DNA from: Blepharisma stoltei
Taxonomy: Eukaryota; Ciliophora; Heterotrichea; Heterotrichida; Blepharismidae
Direction of reading: 5' to 3'
Length of the DNA: 64,000 nucleotides
Assembly (NCBI GenBank): GCA_914767885.1
Contig: CAJZBQ010000004.1
Span: forward strand, 1,031,001 to 1,095,000
In this document: one piece after another, positions 55,209 through 64,000 of the stretch
Numbering within the stretch: the stretch's first letter is position 1
How the letters are laid out: every line of letters starts with the position of its first letter
Notes under the pieces: model-generated
What the model saw: only the letters and a program-made list of their open reading frames with translations
Told to the model about the DNA's origin: nothing
Databases searched by the model: none
Translations under genes and position numbers: made by a program

Positions 55209-55415
55209 AATTATTTATTTAATTGGCATCTAGATCTTGTACTGATAGAAATCATTCATCTTTACTTGCTAAAACATTAAACAGCCACCTGTTCTAATAA
55301 GATTTAGGCCTTTTATTCTGTAAATAACTCAGAGTCAAATTTATTATAAGACTATAAATTTTGATAAAAGCCGTAGCTTAAAATATAATTTTATATAAAT
55401 TAATACTAAAATTGT

Positions 55416-57977
55416 ATGGAAACAGCACATGATATATCGAGAATAACCCAAATATTGCAAATTTCTCCGAAGCTTCGTAGTGAAGAGGATATTGCATATC
55501 TTATGGCTCTTACGTCGAAAATAGACTTTTTTAGGAAAATAACTGAAGAACAAAAATCATCAGAAATCCATAAAGCTTGCTGCCAAGTAATGACATTTGA
55601 GAAGCATAACCCTGGACATTTAATTGTAAATTTTGGTGAAAAAGGCTCAAATTTTTATATTGTTCTTACTCCCCCCCCCCCTCCGTGAGCGAACAAAACC
55701 ATTAGAAAAATCGCCATTTTTTGACCAAAAACCCACCCTCCGTGAGTGAACAAAAATTTTTTTAATAGAAAAAATTTTTAATGGAAAAAAATTTTGATAT
55801 ATAAGTGATAATTAGTATAATGAAATCTAGAGCTAATTCTGTTTAATTTTAAACAAATTGCGTTTTAAAACATAAATTTTGCAAATTAAATTAATATTTG
55901 CTTCCCCAATTTTTGCAAATTAGGATTTTTTTAAATTTCGAAAAAAATATTTTTTATAAAATTTATATATAAATTTTTTTTTAAAAAAAAAAATTAACCC
56001 CCCTCCGTGAGCGAACAAAATTTTTTTTGTTCGCTCACGGAGGGGGGGGGGAGTTAAAGGATCGGCATCAGTAAACATTCCTAGAAAGAAAAAGGTTACA
56101 ATAAGTCTTACTCCCCCACTTTAAATTGGAACAAAAAATGTTTTGTTCCAATTTAAAGGGGGGTTAAGAAAAATTTTTTTATAAAAAAAAATTTCAAAAA
56201 GAAACATTTAACTTATATCTAAACTTTTTACATAAAAAATTATGATTTTTATCTATAAAATTTTTTATTATAAAATTTTTTATTATAAAATTAAATTTTG
56301 TTCCAATTTAAAGGGGGTTATTTACCAAAAAAATGGAAATTTTACATATATTTGTTCCAATTGAAAGGGGGGGTTAGAGATCTAGAGACAGATAAACTCA
56401 AAAAAATTATTTCGATGCTTCATAAAGAGGAAGACGATATATCTGAAATAAAGTTCGACCCACAAAAAAGAAGACGAAGGGGTGGAAGAATTTACAATGC
56501 GGTTGATCTTATTTCACTTAATAGTGCCATGCAAGAAAAGGAAAATGAAGAAAGTGATAATCAGCAGTTAAATGAACTTTACAAAATAAATGATCTATTT
56601 CAAGACAAACTTGATGAAGAGAAAGCAATAATTCTGGATTTTTTGTCTAAACAAAATCCAGAAGCAAGAGTTGTAGAAATAGAAACTGAGGATTTAACCA
56701 AAGCTTCTATCATTAATGAAGGGGGTTCATTTGGAGAATCTGCTTTAATAAGTAATAAGCCTAGAGCTGCAACACTTATAGCAGAAGAAAAAATTATTTT
56801 GGGAGTTATATCAAAGCCAAGTTTTAAAAAAATTGTTGAAAACCTTGCAGAAAAAAAGCTCAATGAGGTACTTGAATTTCTTCAGGCCTCAGGAATGTTT
56901 TCTAATTGAAGCAAAATTGCTTTATATAAATTAGGACCTTATTTTTCAAGAATTTTATATAAGAAAAATCAGTTTGTATACAAAGAAGGTGAGCCAGCCA
57001 ACACTGTATATTTTGTAAAATCTGGAGAATTTAAGGTAAAAATAATTTAGATTACAAAAATCCATAGTGAGCTGAAAGGAGTTGTTGACACCTCATCGCT
57101 TGAGACTAAAAATAATCGAATAAGCAGCTCTGTTCTTAGACTAGGACAAATGAGAAAAATTGGTATCTTAAAACAATTGCAATTAGTAATTAAAGGAAAA
57201 AATGAAATAATAGGAATGGAAGAAGTGATGGAAAATTCTGACAAAAGAATCCATTCTTGTCAATGCTGATCTGATGAAGGTGAATTACTATGCATAAGCA
57301 GAGATGTAATTAACATTTAGAAATTGTCTAATGGAATAACCTCTCCTGATACATGAGCCCAATTAAGAGATAAGCACAGTGCAAATAATGCATTTTTCAA
57401 AGAAAGAGTTATCCAATTGATAAAAATTGAAGAGGCAAAAAAGTCACTAGATTTAACATCGTTTAGTAAATTGCCTATCAAGTGTATAGAAAAAGAGAAA
57501 GAGGAAATTGAAAAATTAAAAGAATCTCCAAATATAATGGACAAGACTATGAAGGAAACTAAATCTAGCTCTCCTGATAAAGAAGTTAAATGCTCCTCGT
57601 GGTTTATATCCCCAAAGCATAGAAAATTAAGATCTTTGCCAAGCCCAAGCCCGAGCCCATATCCAAGCCTAGATAAAGTAAAAATTAGAGATTCACCTGT
57701 CTTCAAAGAAGACAGATCAATTTTGTTCTATAATAGAATAATTGGCACTGGGATATCAAATTTTGATAGTCCTAAAGCCCCTAAGGGTTTTACTATTGGC
57801 TTTAAAGAAAGAATTAAGAAAAAAAAACAAATTGTTCATAGGAGAGTGGCTCCTCCTAATTTCTTGAGAAATTATAAACAGAGGGCTTCTAGTTGGAAAG
57901 CTGATAATATAACTGAAGAGCTTGCTGCAAAATTTAAAGATTATGTGAATCGAAGCTTAAGGAAATATTCAGAATAA
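55416..57977 (+). CDS. Dual cNMP-binding-domain protein, copy F
   Basis: 625 residues. Exon 1 is 250+54+662 = 966 nt after removing adjacent family A and family B IESs that leave only 54 coding bases between them. Introns 57036-57050 and 57306-57320; exon 2 is 255 nt (two codons fewer than the others). Divergent start (METAHDISRITQ). The cassette is altered: GGSFGESALISNKPRAAT, keeping the Glu and Arg. The tail has KKKKQIVHRRVAPPNFL and stops at KYSE, 13-15 residues earlier than most copies, because of a TAA. Confidence 0.83.
55666..56053. mobile_element. IES, family A (388 bp), TTA-bounded, in copy F
   Basis: TTA CTCCCCCCCCCCCTCC left, GGGGGGGGAG TTA right. Excision gives YIVLKGSASVN, identical to paralogues. 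Nearly full-length and little decayed. Confidence 0.92.
56108..56373. mobile_element. IES, short family B (266 bp), TTA-bounded, in copy F
   Basis: TTA CTCCCCCACTTTAAATTG left, TTGAAAGGGGGGG TTA right. Excision gives VTISLRDLETDKLKK. It looks like an internal-deletion derivative of the long family B elements at 39129 and 44977, since it keeps both ends and a little of the interior. Confidence 0.9.
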
Positions 57978-58610
57978 TCTACAAGATAGATAATCATTAA
58001 TTATTTAATTTCTAATATTTTATGGGTAAATATGATTTGCTATTATACTCATTGCTATTTATGGAAATAAATATATAATCTACTTGCTTACTTGTAATAA
58101 TAACTATAGGCTATATAAAATGATTTAAGCCCCACAGAAAAATATTAATAGGCAACAAAGATAATAAATCAGACTCTTGATTTTATATCATTCTTTACAT
58201 ATTTCTGCTTTTATCTGCAGAAAATAACAATTTTCTATAGTCTCAAGAGTTTTGTTAACCGTTTTGCAGACTTTCTGCACCTTATATTAAAAAAAATTAC
58301 CAGTCTTAGAGCAAGATAAACAAAAAAACTGTTTATTGATAATATTTTAAAACTAAGGATCCATAAGCATCCTATAATCTTTTTGAAAATCTGAATAGAT
58401 AATTTTATCTAATTCATATAATAATTTTTATTGCAAAGTAAAAAATATCTTGAAATAATAATATCAGATTGAAATCTTATTTTTTACGTTCTTAAATAAA
58501 TTATATAATTAATAATTCTTGCTGAAAGTTGAGGTCACTCCTCCCTATTTACAATTTTACAAAACATTTATTTAACTCATTTTTATTTTAAAACTATAAT
58601 TGACTTTAGA

Positions 58611-58650
58611 ATAATTTAATCGACAACGCGTTTAAATGCATTTTACGAAA
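58611..58650 (+). promoter_or_regulatory. Conserved upstream block of copy G
   Basis: TTTAATCGACAACGCGTTTA then AATGCATTTTACGAAA, about 80-110 bp before the ATG. The spacer from 57978 is otherwise featureless AT-rich DNA. Confidence 0.45.
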
Positions 58651-58727
58651 TAATTCTTATAATACTATAATTTTTTGCAATTACTGTATCTGAAAATGTC
58701 ATTCTTATAAATAAATACTAAAATTGC

Positions 58728-61347
58728 ATGTCAGAGTCATATGATATATCAAGAATAACTCAAATATTGCAAATTCCTTCAAGACTTCGTAGTGAAGAAG
58801 ACATTGCTTATCTGATGTCTCTTACATCGAAAATAGACTTTTTTAAGAAAATAACTGAAGAGCAAAGATCATCTGAAATTCATAAAGCATGCTGCCAAGT
58901 AATGACATATGAGGAGCGTAATCCAGGAGATATAATTGTAAAATTCGGAGAAAACGGCTATAATTTTTATATCATCCTTCAAGGGTCAGCATCAGTAAAT
59001 ATTCCTAGAAAGAAAAAGGTCACAATAGATCTCAGCGATGTAGAGGCAGAAAAGTTTAGAAAGATTTTATCAACGCTTAATAAAGAGGAAGATGACATAT
59101 CTGAAATAAGGCTTGATTCAAAATTAAGGAAGAGAAGAGGAGGGGCAATTTTCAATGCGGTTGATCTTATATCACTTAATACTGCTATGCAAGTAAAGGA
59201 AAATGAAGACAGTGATAATCAGCAGTTAAATGGAATTTTGAAAATAAATGATTTATTTAAAGACAAACTTGATGAAGAAAAAGCAATAATTCTGGATTTT
59301 TTGTCTAAACAAAATCCAGAGGCAAGAGTTGTAAAATTAGAAACTGAGGAGTTAAACAAAGTTGCTATCATAAAGGAAGGAGAATCCTTTGGAGAATTGT
59401 CTTTAATAAGTGATAAACCTAGAGCTGCTACACTTATTGCAGAAAAAAAAATAATTTTGGGAGTCATATCAAAGCCAAATTTTCAAAAAATTCTTGGAAA
59501 ATACGAAGCAAAAAGGCTTAATGAAAAAATCGAATTTCTTCAATCTTTGCCAATATTTTCGAACTGAAGTAAACTTGCTTTATATAAATTAGGACTCTAT
59601 TTTTCAAGAATTTTATACAAGAAACATCAATTCGTATATAAAGAAGGAGAACTAGCCAACAATGTGTATTTTGTTAAATCCGGAGAATTTAAGGTAAATC
59701 TAAATTAGATTACAAAAATCCACAGTGAGCTGAAAGGAGTTGTTGATACTTCATCAATTGAAGCTCAAGGAAGCCGAATAAGTAGTAATGGCTCTGTTCT
59801 TAGACTTGGGAAAATGAGGAAAATTGGTATCCAAAAACAATTACAATTAGTAATCAAAGGAAAAAATGAAATGATAGGAATGGAAGAAGCTATGGAAAAT
59901 TTTGAAAAAAGGATCCATTCTTGCCAATGCTGATCTGATGAAGGTGAATTATTATGCATAAACAGAGATGTAATTAATAATTAGAATTTGACCGTTGGAA
60001 TAACTTATCCTGAAACATGAACCCAAATAAGAGATAAACACAATGCAAATAATGCATTTTTTAAGCGATAAATAAAATGGCATTCTGTTTGAGAGAAATT
60101 AGCTCTGCTAATTTTCTCTCCCTCATGGAATTTTATTTATGGGGGTGAGTTTTACCTCGAGAAGTTCTTGATAGCAATAGCGGTTTAACTCTGGGGATAG
60201 CCAGAGGAACTGCTCCTCAGTGCATTCAAGAGGCTCAGGTTTTTACCTCCCAGCACATCCCCACGGGAGGATGACCCTTAGGAACACGAGCAGGATCTAA
60301 TTTCAGGAAGAGCGACGGCAACGCGCCGGGTGAGATGTGCGGCGAACTGAGGGTAGAGCTTCGTAGAAGGCCTTACCGGTGGGGGCTGACCACCGTAATC
60401 CCAAGAAGGTTCGGTGACGTCACAAATTGGCTTAGTCCACATTTAACTATAGGGAGTGGGCAGTAGACTCCTTAAATATCAAGTAACTAAGTAAGTATTA
60501 AATTTTTCAAGCAAAGAGTTTCACAATTAATAAAAATTGAGCGAGCAAAAAGATCATTGGATTTAAGCGCATTTAGTAAAATACCTGTTAAATTCTTGGA
60601 AAAACTGGAAAAAGAAAAAGAAGAAAATGAAAAATTAAAAGAGCTAGCTCCAAGTGTACAGGAAAAGCCTGTAAAGGAAACTAGATCTAGTCTTCCAGAT
60701 AAAGAAATTAATCATTCTCCAAGAATAATGCTCCCTGAACTTAAAAGGTTCAGAACTTCTCCAAGTCCAAGCCCCTCTCCAAGCCCAGAAAGAGTAAAAA
60801 CTGAAGAGTCACCTGTCTTCAAAGAAGACAGGTCAATAATTTTCTATAATAGAATTATTGATACTGGGCTATCAAATCCTGATAGTCCACAAACTCCTCA
60901 AAGCTTTACCCCTGGAATTAAAAATAGAAATAAATCAAATCCCCATAAAAAGATAGTTCATAGAAGAGGCGCTCCACCTAATTTCTTGAGAAATTATAAA
61001 CAAGCTATTTCTAATAGAAAAGCTGATAATGCAATAATAGAAGAAATTATTATGAAATATAAAGATGATCTAGATCAAAGCTTGAGAAAATGCTCACTCC
61101 GCCTTTAAGAGCAAGCCAAAGATCAATTTTTAAGAAATTTAACCCTTTAAGAACTAGCAAAAAATGCATAATATAAAATTATTTTGTATCAAATATTTTA
61201 ATAGTTATAAGAGGCTATTGAATTTTAGACAGCCTGCATTCTTTGATTTAATAAATTTGAGAATTTTTAAAATTTGAAAAATTTTGTTTTTTCATAAGGG
61301 GGATGTCAGCAGATACCAAGAGAGAAGATAATAGTTATTTTCTTTAA
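58728..61347 (+). CDS. Dual cNMP-binding-domain protein, copy G
   Basis: 643 residues. Exon 1 (966 nt) and exon 2 (261 nt) need no excision; introns 59694-59708 and 59970-59984. Exon 3 is interrupted by a GC-rich insertion after NNAFFK and by a TCA-bounded IES eight codons further on from DLDQS. The cassette is GESFGELSLISDKPRAAT. The tail (SPSPSPSPERVKTEESP; VHRRGAPPNFLRNY) is conserved and the restored end is SADTKREDNSYFL. Last copy of the array, followed at once by the intact OSBP gene on the opposite strand. Confidence 0.87.
60067..60512. mobile_element. GC-rich insertion with about 11-bp duplication in copy G
   Basis: CATTTTTTAAGC before it and AATTTTTCAAGC at its end. Removal restores NNAFFKQRVSQLIKIE, in line with paralogues. 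Near its right side GGTTCGGTGACGTCAC resembles the GTGACGTCAC segment of the insertion at 690-1129. Confidence 0.72.
61094..61305. mobile_element. IES, short family B, TCA-bounded, in copy G
   Basis: TCA CTCCGCCTTTAAGAGC left, AAGGGGGATG TCA right. Excision joins SLRKC to SADTKREDNSYFL, recovering the family C-terminus. 212 bp. Confidence 0.85.
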
Positions 61348-61427
61348 ATTTCTTTTATTTATGAGAAATGTGCTCTCAATATAATAATCATTGTTGAATT
61401 ATGCAAATTAATTTATAATCTCCTTAC

Positions 61428-62609
61428 TTAATACTTCAACCCTCTTAGTTTTCTATCATCTCTTTGCCTATTTTCTACTTTAATCTTCCATTTTTGTGCA
61501 ATTTCAGAGTTTCCTTTTAGCAGCCAAACTAAGTCTTCTCTATATCTCCAGTCACTTGGCAAAGGGTTCACTGGAAATCTGTGGAAAACAGGCCTATGAT
61601 TATCAATATTCCAATATTCAGTATCCCCTATCACTAAATTTCTCAGCCAGCTACCATTTATATCACAAATCTTTTCGTCATTTTCTGTAAGGACTCCTCT
61701 AAAATCGTCTAATTTGCCTACTGCTTTCGAAAAAAATCCTTTTTTCTTTTCAGGCCCAAAAACAATTGTAGCTGCAAGTCCATTTTCTCTATCAGTAAAC
61801 ACCATTTGACCTTCCCAATTAGCCGTTCTGCTGCCCATAATCATACCTCCTGCTCTAAATCTAGGATAAGTATACGAAACTTTTTGTCCATCATTAAATT
61901 CAATATTAACTGTGCCTTGGAATCCTCCAATTAGAGAATTTTTCTTGAATTTCCCAGTCAATTCTAAATGTCCAAGAATTTTAAAATGCCTATTTTCCAA
62001 ATAAAAATTTGTAATAGGTGGATGATGCGAAGTATGCTCACAAAATGCTTTCGTCCCATCAGGCCATTCCGCTTGCAAAGTTTCGCCTAAGAGAGGATTA
62101 AATGGCTTTTCCTGTGAAGGGCTTATATAAAGCCCTGCAATGGCCATGGCCATAACTCTTTTGAATTTTTCTAATCGGTCTACTCTGTTTATGCCATCAA
62201 AATAAACTGGCATGAAGCTTCATCTGTCAAGCATCCTTTCTAAGGTCGACCTTGGCTCAAACAGTCTAATAGGCAAGCTAAGCCCAACAACTCCTTTGCC
62301 TTGCAATAAACAAGCAGTTACCTGTCCTATAACGTCAATTATGATACCTTTTTGCTTTGCTAGAACTTGTTCATCGACACATTTGAGACCTCCTTCACTC
62401 AAAAATTCGTACCCATGCAGCTGAGATTGTTTGTCGCCTGACCTTTCTCGGTTTAAAACACGTAAAGAAGTGTAGGTAGGAGGAGGAGCTTCTCGATCAT
62501 ACGGGCAGCCAAGTAAAAGAGAATAGGGTAAATACCCAATCTCTCCTGACCAAATTTCTTGGTGTCTGCCATCACGTGGAGTTGTGCAAGGGTCGTCAAT
62601 GCTCTCCAT
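61428..62609 (-). CDS. Oxysterol-binding protein-related lipid-transfer protein
   Basis: Single frame with one internal TGA read as Trp; 393 residues from AAAATGGAG at 62609. The lipid-binding ORD domain contains the fingerprint EHTSHHPPI (family EQVSHHPP), the lid-proximal PFNPLLGETLQAEW, and later NWEGQMVFTDR and VNPLPSDWRYREDL. There is no PH domain or FFAT motif in front; the N-terminus is short. Family members exchange sterol or PI4P at membrane contacts. This is the source of the decayed 3' fragments found between array copies. No intron or IES is needed. Confidence 0.9.
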
Positions 62610-62903
62610 TTTAATGTTGAATGTCGATTATAAGTAATAAGCGATAAAGAAAAAGCTAATTAAATCGGAAAGATATCTGTTTATTTAAAGCAAAAATGCA
62701 TGCTTATTTTTCCTTATTGATTTACTCTTACTTTTAACTGCCAAGTTTTGCTGGTTACTAAAAGGAATTAAATTATGTCTTTTATGAATAATTATTTGCT
62801 AATTGGTGCAATTTAAATTAATAGCCCAAAATTATTTCAGAAAATAAATGTTATTTATAATAAAATAATTAAAAGCTATAATAAACATAAATAAAGTCAA
62901 TAA
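62610..62903. other. AT-rich intergenic spacer
   Basis: Contains the OSBP promoter region and the 3' end of the CDPK-like gene. No repeat, IES or RNA gene is seen. Confidence 0.5.
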
Positions 62904-64000
62904 TTACATAGAAAACTTACTTATATATGTGCAAAAATCTTCTATACTAATGACTTCTGTGTTTAACACCCTAACAATCAGCTCATTCAGCCTCTCAGGG
63001 CTAACTTGGCAGTACAAAACCAAATTTTCAACTGCTAAAAATCCATCTTTATTGTCGTCCATCATGTCAAACACATCATAAATAAACTGCTTCTCATAAA
63101 TCTTAAAGGTAAACCCCATAAAATAGTCATGGGCTATAGTTCTATTTTGTTGAACATCAAGCAACTCATGCACAAGTCATCCCCATTCTTGGTTAAATAT
63201 GCCTCCTGTGTATTTAGCAAGCATTTCAATCATGATATCTATATAAATATATCCTGTTTGGCCTGAATCTAGCTCTTTTCATATACTTTCAGGATAAAAT
63301 TCTTCTCAAATTCTATTACTTTTCAGCAGTGCATTATAAACACATATCTTAAAAATCATCCCCAGCTTAAATTTAGGTAAAAGGGTGCCTGATTCAGCTA
63401 CTGTGTGAAAGAAATTTGTGATGTTTTGGTATAGCTGCAAGCGTTTTTCTTGAAAATAAGAAGGGAAATAAGAGCTTTCTAACAATTCAGCAGCTCCTGG
63501 CCTGGTGGTGTCTTTCCTGAGCATAGTTTTGATAAAGCTTTTTATTTCAAAAGACTGCTGCTTATAGATTGGGTCACTTGCAACTTTTCCTTTATTGACA
63601 GCTTTGATTATTTCGACGTAGCCTTTCCCTTGGAAAGGCTGATGTCCTACTAGCATTGTGTATAAAATTACTCCAGTGGATCAAATATCACACTTTTCAT
63701 TGTACCTACCAGCAAAAACTTCAGGGGCCATATACAATGGACTTCCATACCTTTCAGCCAATGTGAAGTTTTTCAATTCTCCTGTGTTGCTAAAACTAAT
63801 GATTTTTACCTCAGTCTTTTCTTTGTCTTTAAACATCACATTTTCTATGCACAAAGCTCTGTGACACAGTCTTGCTGCGTGCATATGTTTCAGTCCAAAT
63901 AAAATCTGGGCAGTAATATTCAGTGCCTGGCTGTAGTTTAGTCTCTGTTCTTTTGCAAGCAAATCAAAAATTTCTCCTCCTTTGCAAAGTTCAATGACTA
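62904..64000 (-). CDS. CDPK-like pseudokinase with EF-hands, runs off right edge
   Basis: One frame when TGA is Trp (three sites). From the right edge: hinge VIELCKGGEIFDLL, then catalytic loop CHRALCIENVMF where HRD is HRA and the Lys is missing, then KIISFSNTG in place of DFG. The activation segment and APE are kept (RYGSPLYMAPEVFAGRY), as are DIWSTGVILYTMLVGHQPF and the Arg helix. The C-terminal part follows CDPK layout with a junction helix and EF-hand-like loops (LDSGQTGYIYID; DDNKDGFLAVEN), the last non-canonical at position 12. Loss of both catalytic Asp residues argues for a non-catalytic calcium-responsive regulator. The N-lobe lies outside the window. Confidence 0.82.

Noticed and set aside
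1-64000. Pseudogene interpretation of all interrupted genes
   Set aside because: Interruptions have direct repeats and TIRs, and removing them gives conserved open frames and equal exon lengths; decay would not produce this. True decay is seen only in the OSBP and membrane-protein fragments.
1-64000. Stentor as the source organism
   Set aside because: Stentor shares 15-nt introns but uses the standard code, whereas UGA is clearly Trp here.

Overview
This window reads as germline (micronuclear) DNA of a heterotrich ciliate, most likely Blepharisma. UGA is read as tryptophan: conserved domains run through in-frame TGA, for example the Trp after MFSN in all seven paralogues of the array and the Trp codons of the cactin and flippase genes. 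Most introns are 15-16 nt. Genes are AT-rich, tightly packed and interrupted by dozens of sequences that must be removed before the gene can be read. These behave as internal eliminated sequences (IESs): excision at short direct repeats restores open, conserved reading frames. The genus is inferred from the code, the intron size and the published description of MITE-rich Blepharisma IESs; no database was searched.

Left part (1-33.2 kb), single-copy genes: a P4-ATPase flippase (minus, N-terminus), an unrecognised plus-strand gene, a mitochondrial-type methyltransferase, an EF-hand-like protein, a secreted DOMON protein, a PH plus inositol-polyphosphate 5-phosphatase protein, two small multi-pass membrane paralogues with a decayed third copy, an intron-split membrane protein, a GBP/atlastin-type GTPase with a very long coiled coil, an R-SNARE split by a 3.2 kb IES, a Lys/Glu-rich protein, a tail-anchored coiled-coil protein, another coiled-coil protein, an armadillo-repeat pseudokinase and cactin.

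Middle and right (33.5-61.4 kb): seven tandem copies (A-G) of a gene for a protein of about 640 residues with two cyclic-nucleotide-binding domains. Each copy has two 15-nt introns at the same positions and a shared upstream block. The copies are interrupted differently: E has no insertion, and the others carry one to four. They therefore act as internal references for one another. After removal of the insertions at the inferred repeats, exon 1 is exactly 966 nt in all seven. Decayed 3' fragments of an oxysterol-binding-protein gene lie between copies, and the intact gene follows copy G, so the duplicated unit probably included it. The right edge holds a CDPK-like pseudokinase.

Four kinds of insertion are visible. 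(1) Two MITE-like families (A: TIR CTCCCCCCCTCCGTGAGTGA; B: TIR CTCCCCCTTTAAATTGGAAC) bounded by TNA triplets rather than only TA. (2) TA-bounded elements with hairpin ends, several sharing CACACGTG. (3) Short TA-bounded IESs of about 55-111 bp. (4) GC-rich segments of about 280-800 bp flanked by 10-17 bp target duplications, which look like retroposons. Several are nested in one another.
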